DNA of 64,000 bases from Mycobacterium sp. AT1 (GCF_002043095.1 NZ_MVOC01000059.1:86371-150370), one strand, 5' to 3'. Counted from the stretch's first letter, positions 35,303 to 44,496 are shown. The notes: generated by a model not told the origin, from the letters alone. Made by a program: numbers and translations.

Positions 35303-35324
35303 CGGAGCACTCGCGGACCGCCGG

Positions 35325-35330
35325 TACCCT
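35325..35330 (+). promoter_or_regulatory. -10 box of the leaderless DsbA-like transcript
   Basis: TACCCT followed by 6 nt and the GTG at 35337. Confidence 0.6.
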
Positions 35331-35336
35331 AGTGCC

Positions 35337-36203
35337 GTGTCCACGAAACCCAAGAAGACCGCCAGCTACGACCTGAAGGCTGCCGACCGCAAGCGCAACG
35401 TGATGATCCAGGTCGGGCTCACCGCGGTCGTGGTCATCTTCGCCGTGGCTCTGGTCGCCTACATCGTGACCTCCGGCAGCACGAAGCCCGCAGGCGGCGA
35501 GGCGAAGTCGATCCGCGTGGCGACCAGCAACGTGATCACCAAGGAGGGCACCACCGAGCCGAAGGCCGTGGTGTCGTTGTACGAGGACTTCCTTTGTCCG
35601 GTGTGCGGGAACTTCGAGCAGACCTTCGGTCCGACGATCAGCAAGTTGATCGACAGCGGCGCGATCGCCACCGACTTCTACATGGTCGCCATCCTCGACC
35701 GCCCGGCGAACCAGAACTACTCGTCGCGGTCCGGTGCGGCCGCCTACTGCGTCGCCGACGAGGACACCACCCCGGACAAGCAGGCGTTCCGCCGCTTCCA
35801 CGCGGCGATGTACGCCCAGCAGCCGAGCGAGACGGGCACCACCTTCCCGACCAATGCGCAGTTGATCGAGACCGCGCGCCAAGCCGGCGTCGTCGGCAAG
35901 GTGCCGGAGTGCATCAACAACGGTCGCTACCTCGACATGGTGAAGGGGCTGGCCTCCGCGACCAACGTCACCGGCACGCCGACGGTGCGGATCAACGGCG
36001 AGGACTACAAGTTCTCGACGCCCGACGCGCTGGTGGCCAAGATCAAGGAGATCGTCGGCGACATTCCCGGCGTGACCGCCGCACCTGCCGCACAGGCCCC
36101 GATTCAGCCGGGTGGCACGCCCACCGCGACGGCCCCCGCACCCGCACCCGCACCCGCCCCCGCGCCCGCCCCGACGCCCGCGACCCCCACGACCACCAGA
36201 TGA
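35337..36203 (+). CDS. DsbA-family thiol:disulfide oxidoreductase, membrane-anchored
   Basis: A 288-residue protein: cytoplasmic start, one membrane helix (about residues 24-45), then a thioredoxin-fold DsbA domain with the active site CPVC at residues 87-90 and cis-Pro region GTPTVRING. The last ~35 residues are a Pro-Ala repeat (PAPAPAPAP) that may span the cell wall. It matches Rv2969c. It overlaps the VKOR gene by 4 nt, and VKOR reoxidises such DsbA partners, so the two form an oxidative folding module. Confidence 0.92.
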   Translation: MSTKPKKTASYDLKAADRKRNVMIQVGLTAVVVIFAVALVAYIVTSGSTKPAGGEAKSIRVATSNVITKEGTTEPKAVVSLYEDFLCPVCGNFEQTFGPTISKLIDSGAIATDFYMVAILDRPANQNYSSRSGAAAYCVADEDTTPDKQAFRRFHAAMYAQQPSETGTTFPTNAQLIETARQAGVVGKVPECINNGRYLDMVKGLASATNVTGTPTVRINGEDYKFSTPDALVAKIKEIVGDIPGVTAAPAAQAPIQPGGTPTATAPAPAPAPAPAPAPTPATPTTTR

Positions 36204-36829
36204 CGTCGACCGCTGCGGACGAGACCGCGTCGGACCTGCCGGCGCGGTCCGGATCTGGTGTACGGGTGAGGACGCCCAGCGCAGTCTGGGTGCTGATCGC
36301 CGGAGCCGTCGGCCTCACCGCGGCGCTGACGCTGACGATCGAGAAGATCGAGCTGCTGATCGACCCCGCGTACGTCCCGTCGTGCAGCATCAACCCGGTG
36401 CTGTCCTGCGGTTCGGTGATGGTCACCCCGCAGGCGTCGGAATTCGGCTTCCCAAACTCCTTGCTCGGAATCGTGGCGTTCAGCGTCGTCGTGGTCGCCG
36501 GCGTGTTGGCAGTTGCCAAAGTGTCGTTGCCGCAGTGGTTTTGGGCCGGGCTCGCCGTCGGAACGCTTCTCGGCGCCGTCTTCGTCCACTGGCTGATCTA
36601 CCAGAGCCTGTACGTCATCGGAGCCCTCTGCCCGTACTGCATGGTGGTGTGGTCCATGACGATCCCGCTGTTGGCGGTGGTGTCGTCGATCGCCCTGCGG
36701 CCGTTGGCGGGCAACGCCTTTGCCCGTGCCGTGCATCAGTGGCGATGGTCGCTCGTCGCGCTGTGGTTCACGGGACTGATCCTGTTGATCGTGATTCGAT
36801 TCTGGGCGTACTGGTCGACGCTGATCTAG
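36200..36829 (+). CDS. Vitamin K epoxide reductase-family protein (VKOR)
   Basis: A 209-residue four/five-helix membrane protein that reoxidises DsbA using menaquinone. The loop cysteines are C62 and C70 (SCSINPVLSCGSV) and the quinone-site CPYC motif is at C144-C147. The N-terminal ~28 residues are cytoplasmic and polar. ATG overlaps the DsbA-like stop (ATGA). Positional match to Rv2968c. Confidence 0.94.
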   Translation: MTSTAADETASDLPARSGSGVRVRTPSAVWVLIAGAVGLTAALTLTIEKIELLIDPAYVPSCSINPVLSCGSVMVTPQASEFGFPNSLLGIVAFSVVVVAGVLAVAKVSLPQWFWAGLAVGTLLGAVFVHWLIYQSLYVIGALCPYCMVVWSMTIPLLAVVSSIALRPLAGNAFARAVHQWRWSLVALWFTGLILLIVIRFWAYWSTLI

Positions 36830-36852
36830 ACCGGTGCCGGCGGCTCGCGCGT

Positions 36853-36858
36853 TAGGGT
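36853..36858 (+). promoter_or_regulatory. -10 box of the leaderless pyc transcript
   Basis: TAGGGT followed by 7 nt and the GTG at 36866. Confidence 0.6.
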
Positions 36859-36865
36859 ATCGCGC

Positions 36866-39800
36866 GTGATCTCCAAACTCCTGGTCGCCAATCGTGGTGA
36901 GATAGCCATTCGGGCTTTCCGTGCGGCGTATGAAATGAACATCGCGACGGTTGCGGTGTACGCCTATGAAGACCGTAACTCGCCGCACCGGTTGAAGGCC
37001 GACGAGTCGTATCAGATCGGTGAGCCGGGTCACCCCGTGCGTTCCTACCTGTCGATCGACGAGATCATCCGCGTGGCCCGCCACGCGGGTGCCGACGCGG
37101 TGTACCCGGGGTATGGCTTCCTGTCGGAGAACCCCGAACTGGCGGCCGCGTGCGCCGAGGCGGGCATCACCTTCGTCGGCCCCGGTGCCCATGTCCTGGA
37201 GCTGACGGGCAACAAGTCCCGTGCGATCGCGGCGGCCCGCGACGCGGGTCTGCCCGTGCTGGCGTCGTCGGTACCGTCGGCCTCGGTGGAGGACCTGGTG
37301 GCCGCGTCGGCCGGCATGGCATTCCCGTTGTTCGTCAAGGCGGTGTCCGGAGGCGGTGGCCGCGGCATGCGGCGGGTGACCGATCCCGACGCGCTGCCCG
37401 AGGCGATCGAGGCCGCCAGCCGTGAGGCCGAGTCGGCGTTCGGCGACGGAAACGTCTACCTCGAGCAGGCGGTGCTCAACCCCCGTCACATCGAGGTGCA
37501 GATCCTTGCCGACACCAAGGGCAACGTGATCCACCTGTTCGAACGCGACTGCAGCGTGCAGCGGCGGCATCAGAAGGTGATCGAACTCGCGCCGGCCCCC
37601 AACCTGTCCGAAGAGTTGCGCGACAAGATGTGTGCGGATGCGGTCGCCTTCGCGCGGCAGATCGGCTACACGTGTGCGGGCACCGTGGAGTTCCTGCTCG
37701 ACGAGCGCGGCAACCACGTGTTCATCGAGCTGAACCCGCGGATTCAGGTGGAGCACACCGTCACCGAGGAGATCACCGACGTCGACCTGGTCGCCAGCCA
37801 GTTGCGCATCGCCGCGGGGGAGACGCTCGCCGACCTTGGGCTGAGCCAGGATTCGATTCGCGTGCGGGGTGCGGCGATGCAGTGTCGCATCACCACCGAG
37901 GACCCGGCCAAGGGTTTCCGTCCCGACACCGGACGCATCACCGGGTACCGGTCGCCGGGTGGTGCGGGTATCCGGTTGGACGGCGGCACGACCCTGGGTG
38001 CGGAGATCGGTGCGCACTTCGACTCGATGCTGGTCAAGATGACGACCCGGGGCCGCGACTTCAGCACCGCGGTCACGCGCGCCAGGCGAGGGCTTGCCGA
38101 GTTCCGGATCCGCGGGGTCTCGACGAACATCCCGTTCCTGCAGGCGGTCGTCGACGATCCCGACTTCCGTGCGGGTCGGGTCACCACGTCGTTCATCGAC
38201 GAACGCCCCCAGTTGCTGACCGCTCACGTCTCGGCCGACCGCGGTACGAAGATGATCAACTACCTCGCCGAGGTGACGGTCAACTCGCCCTATGGCAGCC
38301 GGGACCGGGTCTACCCGCAGGACAAGCTGCCCGACGTCGAGGTCAGGGACACCGAGTCGACGCCACCGGCCGGGAGCAGGCAACGGCTGCTCGAGTTGGG
38401 TCCCGAGGGGTTCGCGGCGTGGCTGCGGGACTCGCCGGCGGTGGGCGTCACCGACACCACCTTCCGCGACGCTCATCAGTCGCTTCTCGCCACCCGGGTG
38501 CGGACCTCCGGTCTGCTGGTGGTGGCGCCCTACATCGCGAGGATGACCCCCGAGCTGCTGTCGCTGGAGTGCTGGGGTGGCGCGACGTACGACGTCGCGC
38601 TGCGGTTCCTCAAGGAAGATCCCTGGGAGCGGCTGGCGGCGCTGCGCGAGGTGGTGCCCAACATCTGCCTGCAGATGCTGCTGCGGGGGCGCAACACCGT
38701 CGGGTACACCCCGTACCCGGAGACGGTGACCGCCGCGTTCGTCGAGGAGGCCACGGCCACCGGCATCGACATCTACCGAATCTTCGACGCGCTCAACAAC
38801 GTCGACTCGATGCGACCGGCGATCGACGCCGTCCGGGCAACCGGCACGGCGGTCGCCGAGGTGGCGCTGTGTTACGCCGGCGACCTGTCCGATCCCGGCG
38901 AGACGCTCTACACGCTGGACTACTACCTGAGGCTCGCCGAGCAGATCGTCGAGGCCGGGGCGCACGTGCTGGCGATCAAGGACATGGCCGGTCTGCTGCG
39001 GGCACCCGCGGCGACGACGTTGGTCTCGGCGCTGCGCAGCCGGTTCGACGTGGCGGTGCACGTGCACACCCACGACACGCCCGGTGGGCAGTTGGCGACC
39101 TACACCGCCGCGTGGCAGGCGGGCGCCAGCGCGGTCGACGGTGCGGCTGCGCCGCTGGCGGGCACCACCAGTCAGCCGGCGCTGTCCTCCATCGTCGCCG
39201 CGGCGATGCACACCCCGTACGACACCGGGCTCTCGCTGCGCAACGTATGCGACCTGGAGCCGTACTGGGAATCACTGCGAAAGGTGTACGCGCCCTTCGA
39301 ATCTGGATTGCCTGCGCCGACGGGGCGGGTGTACAGCCACGAGATCCCCGGTGGTCAGCTGTCCAACCTGCGCCAGCAGGCCAACGCGCTTGGCCTCGGC
39401 AACCGGTTCGAGGACGTCGAGAACGCCTATGCCGGCGCCGACAAGGTGCTGGGCCATCTGGTCAAGGTCACGCCGTCGTCGAAGGTCGTCGGCGATCTGG
39501 CGCTGGCGCTGGTCGGTGCGGGCGCCACGGCCGAGGAATTCGCCGCCGATCCAGCCACGTTCGACATCCCCGACTCGGTCATCGGGTTCCTGCGCGGCGA
39601 GCTGGGGGATCCGCCCGGCGGCTGGCCGGAACCGTTGCGTACCAAGGCGTTGGCCGGACGTTCGCCCGCCAAGCCGACCGAGGAGCTCAGCGCCGAGGAC
39701 GAGGCGCTGCTCGCCGAGCCGGGCGCGGTCCGGCAGCGGACGCTGAACCGGCTGCTGTTCCCCGGGCCGACAAGGGAATTCGAGGAGCACCGCGAGGTAT

Positions 39801-40255
39801 ACGGCGACACCTCGCGGTTGTCGGCCAACCAGTTCTTCTACGGCCTGCGCTACGGCGACGAGCACCGCATCCAGATCGACCGCGGCGTCGACCTCATCAT
39901 CGGGCTGGAGGCCATCTCCGAGCCCGACGAGCGGGGGATGCGGACGGTGATGTGCATTCTGAACGGCCAGCTGCGACCGGTCGTGGTGCGCGACGAGAGC
40001 ATCGCCGACACGGTGCCCGCCGCCGAGAAGGCCGATCGGACGAACGCCGACCACGTCGCGGCGCCGTTCGCCGGGGTGGTGACGATCAACGTCGAGGCCG
40101 GTGCGTCCGTCGAGGCGGGGGAGACGATCGCGACCATCGAGGCCATGAAGATGGAGGCGGCGATCACCGCTCCCAAGGCGGGCACCGTCGAACGGGTTGC
40201 GGTCTCGGCGACAGCGCAGGTCGAAGGTGGGGACCTCCTGGCGGTGATCCACTGA
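36866..40255 (+). CDS. pyc: Pyruvate carboxylase
   Basis: Biotin-dependent ATP-driven carboxylation of pyruvate to oxaloacetate (anaplerosis). The 1129-residue protein has three domains: N-terminal biotin carboxylase (MISKLLVANRGEIAIRAF; GGGGRGMRRV; the ERDCSVQRRHQK loop), central carboxyltransferase from about residue 525 (TDTTFRDAHQSLLATRVR; the carboxylated-Lys segment IKDMAG), and C-terminal biotinyl domain with EAMKMEA around residue 1094. Starts with GTG, apparently leaderless. Its stop overlaps the rsmD start. Confidence 0.97.
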   Translation: MISKLLVANRGEIAIRAFRAAYEMNIATVAVYAYEDRNSPHRLKADESYQIGEPGHPVRSYLSIDEIIRVARHAGADAVYPGYGFLSENPELAAACAEAGITFVGPGAHVLELTGNKSRAIAAARDAGLPVLASSVPSASVEDLVAASAGMAFPLFVKAVSGGGGRGMRRVTDPDALPEAIEAASREAESAFGDGNVYLEQAVLNPRHIEVQILADTKGNVIHLFERDCSVQRRHQKVIELAPAPNLSEELRDKMCADAVAFARQIGYTCAGTVEFLLDERGNHVFIELNPRIQVEHTVTEEITDVDLVASQLRIAAGETLADLGLSQDSIRVRGAAMQCRITTEDPAKGFRPDTGRITGYRSPGGAGIRLDGGTTLGAEIGAHFDSMLVKMTTRGRDFSTAVTRARRGLAEFRIRGVSTNIPFLQAVVDDPDFRAGRVTTSFIDERPQLLTAHVSADRGTKMINYLAEVTVNSPYGSRDRVYPQDKLPDVEVRDTESTPPAGSRQRLLELGPEGFAAWLRDSPAVGVTDTTFRDAHQSLLATRVRTSGLLVVAPYIARMTPELLSLECWGGATYDVALRFLKEDPWERLAALREVVPNICLQMLLRGRNTVGYTPYPETVTAAFVEEATATGIDIYRIFDALNNVDSMRPAIDAVRATGTAVAEVALCYAGDLSDPGETLYTLDYYLRLAEQIVEAGAHVLAIKDMAGLLRAPAATTLVSALRSRFDVAVHVHTHDTPGGQLATYTAAWQAGASAVDGAAAPLAGTTSQPALSSIVAAAMHTPYDTGLSLRNVCDLEPYWESLRKVYAPFESGLPAPTGRVYSHEIPGGQLSNLRQQANALGLGNRFEDVENAYAGADKVLGHLVKVTPSSKVVGDLALALVGAGATAEEFAADPATFDIPDSVIGFLRGELGDPPGGWPEPLRTKALAGRSPAKPTEELSAEDEALLAEPGAVRQRTLNRLLFPGPTREFEEHREVYGDTSRLSANQFFYGLRYGDEHRIQIDRGVDLIIGLEAISEPDERGMRTVMCILNGQLRPVVVRDESIADTVPAAEKADRTNADHVAAPFAGVVTINVEAGASVEAGETIATIEAMKMEAAITAPKAGTVERVAVSATAQVEGGDLLAVIH

Positions 40256-40824
40256 CCCGGATCATCGGGGGTCGGTTCGGGGGCCGCCGGCTGGCGGTGC
40301 CGCAGGGTCGTGCCGGGACGGGCACCCGACCCACCACCGACCGGGTTCGCGAGTCCTTGTTCAACGTACTGGCGGCTCGACTCGACTTCTCTGGCCTGAC
40401 GGTTCTCGACCTGTACGCGGGATCGGGTGCCCTTGGCCTGGAAGCGCTTTCGCGTGGTGCGACGACCGCCGTCTTCGTGGAGGCCGACCGGCGCGCGGCT
40501 GCGGTCATCGCGGAGAACGTCAAGGCGCTTGGCGCGACGGGTGCTGCGGTGCGGTGTGGTTCCGTCGCGTCGGTGCTCGCCGCGGGCGCAGGCCGATCCG
40601 CCGACCTGGTGTTCGCCGATCCGCCGTACGAGGTGCCGTCGGCCGACGTGGAGGCGGTGCTCTCGGCGTTGACCGACAAGGGCTGGGTGGCGCCCGGCGC
40701 CGTCGCGGTGCTCGAGCGCCCGGCCTCGGCGCCCGTGGTGGTCTGGCCCGCCGGGTGGGTGGCCGGGCGGGAGCGCCGGTACGGAGACACCCGCCTGGAG
40801 TTCGGCGAAGTCGAGATCGCGTAG
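40252..40824 (+). CDS. rsmD: 16S rRNA (guanine-966-N2)-methyltransferase, apparent CTG start
   Basis: Methylates G966 of 16S rRNA. The 190-residue protein has the conserved start TRIIGGRFGGRRLAVP, RPTTDRVRESLFN, SAM-binding LDLYAGSGALGLEALSRGA and the catalytic NPPY-like FADPPYEV. To keep the conserved N terminus, translation must begin at CTG 40252, which overlaps the pyc stop as CTGA exactly as ATGA/GTGA couplings do elsewhere here. No ATG, GTG or TTG lies between the preceding in-frame sequence and the TRIIGG motif; the next GTG (40297) would delete the motif. Confidence 0.88.
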   Translation: MTRIIGGRFGGRRLAVPQGRAGTGTRPTTDRVRESLFNVLAARLDFSGLTVLDLYAGSGALGLEALSRGATTAVFVEADRRAAAVIAENVKALGATGAAVRCGSVASVLAAGAGRSADLVFADPPYEVPSADVEAVLSALTDKGWVAPGAVAVLERPASAPVVVWPAGWVAGRERRYGDTRLEFGEVEIA

Positions 40825-40835
40825 CGTCGTCGCTC

Positions 40836-41315
40836 ATGAGTGGCGCCGTATGCCCAGGCTCGTTCGACCCCGTCACCCTCGGCCACGTCGACGTGTTCGA
40901 GCGGGCGGCTGCACAGTTCGACGAGGTCGTCGTCGCCGTGCTGGTCAACCCCAACAAGTCGGGGATGTTCACCGCCGACGAGCGGATGGAGTTGATCCGC
41001 GAGTCGACGACGCACCTGCCGAACGTGCGCGTGGAGAGCGGCACCGGGTTGGTCGTCGACTTCGTGACCTCGCGCGGGCTGTCGGCCATCGTCAAGGGGC
41101 TGCGGTCGGGCACCGACTTCGAATACGAGCTGCAGATGGCGCAGATGAACAAGCACGTGTCGGGGGTGGACACGTTCTTCGTCGCCACCAACCCGCGGTT
41201 CTCCTTCGTGTCGTCGTCGCTGGCCAAGGAGGTCGCGATGCTCGGCGGCGACGTGTCGGAATTGCTGCCGGAGCCGGTCAACGTGCGGTTGCGGTCCAAG
41301 CTCGCCGCCCGCTGA
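40836..41315 (+). CDS. coaD: Phosphopantetheine adenylyltransferase
   Basis: Penultimate step of coenzyme A synthesis. The 159-residue protein begins GAVCPGSFDPVTLGHVDVFERA, holding the T/HxGH nucleotidyltransferase motif, followed by KGLRSGTDFEYELQMAQMN and SSSLAKEVAMLGG. ATG 40836 follows rsmD by 11 bp, with a TAGCGT box 8 nt before it. It is the last gene before the point where M. tuberculosis carries its PDIM/PGL locus. Confidence 0.96.
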   Translation: MSGAVCPGSFDPVTLGHVDVFERAAAQFDEVVVAVLVNPNKSGMFTADERMELIRESTTHLPNVRVESGTGLVVDFVTSRGLSAIVKGLRSGTDFEYELQMAQMNKHVSGVDTFFVATNPRFSFVSSSLAKEVAMLGGDVSELLPEPVNVRLRSKLAAR

Positions 41316-41437
41316 CCCTCGGCGCGCCGGGGAAGCGGCGTGGCGGGAAACGCGCAACTCACCGGCGTGGCGTACCGAGTCACACGAGTAACACCAGGCA
41401 CACTGGTAACGACCAACTAGGCCGGGAGGGTGTTGCC

Positions 41438-42175
41438 GTGTACCGAGTATTTGAGGCGCTTGACGAGCTCGGAGCCATCGTCGAGGAAGCCCGCGGTGTG
41501 CCGATGACGGCTGGCTGCATGGTGCCCCGCGGCGACGTGCTCGAATTGCTGGACGACATCAAGGACGCCATCCCCGGCGAACTCGACGACGCCCAAGACG
41601 TACTGGACGCCCGCGACGGCATGCTGCGCGAGGCCAAGGATCACGCCGACTCCATGGTCGCCAGCGCGACCGCCGAGGCCGACTCGTTGCTCAACCACTC
41701 TCGCGGCGAGGCCGACCGCATCCTCGCCGATGCCAAGGCGCAGGCCGACCGCATGGTTGGCGAGGCGCGTCAGCACAGCGAGCGCATGGTCGGGGAGGCC
41801 CGCGAAGAGGCCAACCGCATCATGTCGACCGCCAAGCGCGAGTACGAAGCCAGCACCGGACGGGCCAAGGCCGAAGCCGACCGCCTGATCGAGAACGGCA
41901 ACCTCTCCTACGAGAAGGCCGTCCAAGAGGGCATCAAGGAACAACAGCGGTTGGTCTCGCAGACCGAAATCGTGCAAACCGCGACGTCGGAGGCGACCCG
42001 CCTGATCGACACCGCCCACGCCGAAGCCGACCGGCTCCGCGGGGAATGCGACATCTACGTCGACAGCAAGCTGGCCGAATTCGAGGACTACCTCAACGGC
42101 ACGCTGCGCTCCGTCGGGCGTGGACGCCACCAGCTGCGCACCGCCGCAGGCACGCACGACTACGCCCAACGGTAG
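41438..42175 (+). CDS. sepIVA: Septation protein SepIVA (DivIVA-domain)
   Basis: Cytoplasmic division factor of mycobacteria (Rv2927c), 245 residues. The short N-terminal YRVFEALDELGAIVEEARGVP and MVPRGDVLELLDDIKDAIP segments are DivIVA-like. Residues about 60-220 form a long coiled coil rich in EADR/AEAD/ARQ heptads (e.g. SRGEADRILADAKAQADRM). The GTG at 41438 has GGGAGG 8 nt upstream. A hairpin terminator follows. Confidence 0.93.
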   Translation: MYRVFEALDELGAIVEEARGVPMTAGCMVPRGDVLELLDDIKDAIPGELDDAQDVLDARDGMLREAKDHADSMVASATAEADSLLNHSRGEADRILADAKAQADRMVGEARQHSERMVGEAREEANRIMSTAKREYEASTGRAKAEADRLIENGNLSYEKAVQEGIKEQQRLVSQTEIVQTATSEATRLIDTAHAEADRLRGECDIYVDSKLAEFEDYLNGTLRSVGRGRHQLRTAAGTHDYAQR

Positions 42176-42186
42176 ACACACCGGAA

Positions 42187-42220
42187 CCACCCCGCCCCGA
42201 TCGGATTCGGGACGGGGTGG
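42187..42220 (+). terminator. sepIVA terminator hairpin
   Basis: CCACCCCG pairs with CGGGGTGG around an inner CCCGA/TCGGG stem, 11 bp after the sepIVA stop and just before the -10 of the next gene. Confidence 0.7.
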
Positions 42221-42230
42221 ACCGCCGCCG

Positions 42231-42236
42231 TAGGAT
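42231..42236 (+). promoter_or_regulatory. -10 box of the leaderless DUF177 transcript
   Basis: TAGGAT followed by 6 nt and the ATG at 42243. Confidence 0.6.
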
Positions 42237-42242
42237 CGACGA

Positions 42243-42869
42243 ATGGCCGGAAAGTCGAAACACGGTGCCCGTGGCATCACCCGGGGCGGCCACCAATCGC
42301 CCTTCGTACTGGACATTTCGCGGCTGGGCATGCGCCCCGGTTCGATGATCACGTACGACGAGACGGTGTCCTCGCCGTCGCGGATCGGCATCGAGCTGAT
42401 CGCCATTCCCGAGGGTGCGCCCGTCGCCCTCGACCTGCGCCTCGAATCGGTGTCCGAGGGCGTCTTGGTCAGCGGCACGGTGTCGGCGCCGACCAGCGGT
42501 GAGTGCGCCCGCTGCCTGACCCCGGTGACGGGAGACGTCGAGATCTACCTCACCGAGCTGTTCGCGTACCCCGACAGCGCCACCGAGGCCACCACCGACG
42601 ACGACGACGAAGTCGGACGCGTGGTCGACGACACCGTCGACCTCGAGCAGCCGATCATCGACGCCGTCGGCATGCAGCTGCCCTTCTCGCCGGTCTGCCG
42701 CGAGGACTGCCCAGGACTGTGCCCGGAGTGCGGGGCCCCGCTCGCCGACTTCGAGAACGACGCCGAGCCGCACGGTCACGACGTCGTCGACCCCAGGTGG
42801 GCCAAGCTCGCGGCGATGAAGCCCGTCGACGAGAACCCGACGGATCCGGACGCCGGGGGCCGCGAGTGA
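42243..42869 (+). CDS. DUF177 (YceD-family) protein
   Basis: A 208-residue member of the YceD/DUF177 family linked to large-ribosomal-subunit (23S rRNA) metabolism and usually encoded next to rpmF; here it precedes rnc, as in other mycobacteria (Rv2926c). Zinc-binding candidates are the cysteine pair C88/C91 (CARC) and a second cluster near the C terminus (CREDCPGLCPECG). No rpmF ORF lies between it and rnc; they overlap by 4 nt. Confidence 0.88.
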   Translation: MAGKSKHGARGITRGGHQSPFVLDISRLGMRPGSMITYDETVSSPSRIGIELIAIPEGAPVALDLRLESVSEGVLVSGTVSAPTSGECARCLTPVTGDVEIYLTELFAYPDSATEATTDDDDEVGRVVDDTVDLEQPIIDAVGMQLPFSPVCREDCPGLCPECGAPLADFENDAEPHGHDVVDPRWAKLAAMKPVDENPTDPDAGGRE

Positions 42870-43612
42870 CGGTCGACCGGACCCCGCTGCTCGAAGCGCT
42901 CGGCGTCGATCTTCCCGACGATCTGCTCACCCTCGCCCTCACCCACCGCAGTTACGCCTACGAAGCAGGCGGGCTGCCCACCAACGAGCGGCTCGAGTTC
43001 CTCGGCGACGCCGTGCTCGGATTGGTGATCACGGCGGAGATCTTCACCAGGTACCCCGACCGCAGCGAAGGCGAGCTGGCCAAGCTGAAGTCCGCCGTGG
43101 TGAACACCCAGGCGCTGGCCAAGATCGCCAGGACCATGACACCCGACGGCCTCGGTGCCTACCTCCTGCTGGGTCGCGGCGAGGTCGGCAGCGGCGGCGC
43201 GCACAAGGCCAACCTGCTCGCCGACGCGGTCGAATCGCTTCTGGGGGCAACGTACGTCCAGTACGGCCACGAGGTCGCCCGCGACGTCGTCATCCGGCTG
43301 TTCTCCGACGTTCTCGAGGCCGCGGCGAACCTCGGCGCGGGGCTCGACTGGAAGACCAGCCTGCAGGAGCTGGCGGCGGCCCGCAGGCTGGGCGTGCCCG
43401 CCTATGTCATCGCCTCCAGCGGCCCCGAACACGACAAGCACTTCACCGCCAGGGCCGTCGTCGGAGTCGAGGACTACGGCCACGGCGAGGGCCGGACCAA
43501 GAAGGAAGCCGAGCAGCAGGCGGCCGCCGCGGCCTACAAGGCGATTCAGGCACTGGGCACCGACGACCTTGCCGACGCCCTCACCGCAGGCAAGCCCGAG
43601 CGGGATGCCTGA
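42866..43612 (+). CDS. rnc: Ribonuclease III
   Basis: Double-strand RNA endonuclease for rRNA maturation and decay. The 248-residue protein has the RNase III signature ERLEFLGDAVLGLVITAEIF (catalytic acidic residues near 45), the second acidic site DAVESLLGA, and a C-terminal dsRNA-binding domain (DWKTSLQELAA ... GRTKKEAEQQAAAAA). The GTG overlaps the DUF177 stop (GTGA), and its end overlaps mutM by 8 nt. Confidence 0.97.
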   Translation: MTVDRTPLLEALGVDLPDDLLTLALTHRSYAYEAGGLPTNERLEFLGDAVLGLVITAEIFTRYPDRSEGELAKLKSAVVNTQALAKIARTMTPDGLGAYLLLGRGEVGSGGAHKANLLADAVESLLGATYVQYGHEVARDVVIRLFSDVLEAAANLGAGLDWKTSLQELAAARRLGVPAYVIASSGPEHDKHFTARAVVGVEDYGHGEGRTKKEAEQQAAAAAYKAIQALGTDDLADALTAGKPERDA

Positions 43613-44468
43613 GCTACCCGAGGTCGAGGTCGTCCGGCGTGGCCTCGACGCCCACGTCGTCGGGCGGACGATCACCGCGGTCCGGGTCAACCATCCCCGC
43701 GCGGTGCGCCGCCACCAGGAAGGCCCCGTCGATCTGACGGCGCGGCTGCTCGACAACGTCGTGACCGGCACGGGCAGGCGCGGAAAGTACCTGTGGCTGA
43801 CCCTCGGCAGCGGCGACGCCCTGGTGGTCCACCTCGGCATGAGCGGGCAGATGCTGCTCGGCGAGGTTGCGAAGACCGAACATCTGCGGGTCGCCACCCT
43901 GCTCGACGACGGAACGGCGATGAGCTTCGTCGACCAGCGCACCTTCGGTGGCTGGATGCTGGCCGATCTGGTCACCGTCGACGGCACCGAGGTGCCCGTG
44001 CCGGTCGCCCACGTCGCACGCGATCCGCTCGACCCGCTGTTCGATCGGGCCGCCGTGGTAAAGGTGTTGCGGGGCAAGCACTCCGAGATCAAACGCCAAC
44101 TGCTCGACCAAACGGTGGTGTCCGGCATCGGCAACATCTACGCCGACGAGTCGCTGTGGCGGGCCAAGGTCAACGGCGCGCGCATCGCGGAGACGTTGAC
44201 CAAGCCGACGCTGGATGCCCTGCTCGGCCACGCCGCCGACGTCATGACCGACGCGCTCGGCCAAGGCGGCACGTCGTTCGACTCGCTGTACGTCAACGTC
44301 AACGGCGAGTCGGGCTACTTCGACCGGTCGCTGGACGCCTACGGCCGGGAGGGCGAGCCGTGCCGCCGCTGCGGCGCCGTCATGACGCGCGACAAGTTCA
44401 TGAACCGGTCGTCGTTCTACTGCCCACGGTGCCAGCCGAAACCACGCCAGCCACGACCACGCACCTGA
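43605..44468 (+). CDS. mutM: Formamidopyrimidine-DNA glycosylase
   Basis: Excises 8-oxoguanine and formamidopyrimidines and cleaves the abasic site. The 287-residue protein begins with the catalytic MPELPEVEVVRRGL (Pro2, Glu3). It has the lysine region GRRGKYLWL, LDQTVVSGIGNIYADE of the helix-two-turn-helix, and a C-terminal zinc finger (CRRCGAVM ... CPRC). The ATG lies inside the last codons of rnc. Confidence 0.97.
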   Translation: MPELPEVEVVRRGLDAHVVGRTITAVRVNHPRAVRRHQEGPVDLTARLLDNVVTGTGRRGKYLWLTLGSGDALVVHLGMSGQMLLGEVAKTEHLRVATLLDDGTAMSFVDQRTFGGWMLADLVTVDGTEVPVPVAHVARDPLDPLFDRAAVVKVLRGKHSEIKRQLLDQTVVSGIGNIYADESLWRAKVNGARIAETLTKPTLDALLGHAADVMTDALGQGGTSFDSLYVNVNGESGYFDRSLDAYGREGEPCRRCGAVMTRDKFMNRSSFYCPRCQPKPRQPRPRT

Positions 44469-44496
44469 CCACCGAGTACCGCCGAGAGGGAATCGC

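Noticed and set aside
36104..39211. A 1035-codon minus-strand open frame opposite VKOR and pyruvate carboxylase.
   Set aside because: It is Arg/His/Gly-rich with no domain or RBS and lies fully antisense to well-supported genes. Long antisense frames are expected at this GC content.
41388..41410. Two GTAAC motifs before sepIVA as an MtrA site.
   Set aside because: The 13-nt gap between them does not fit the direct-repeat spacing I know for MtrA.
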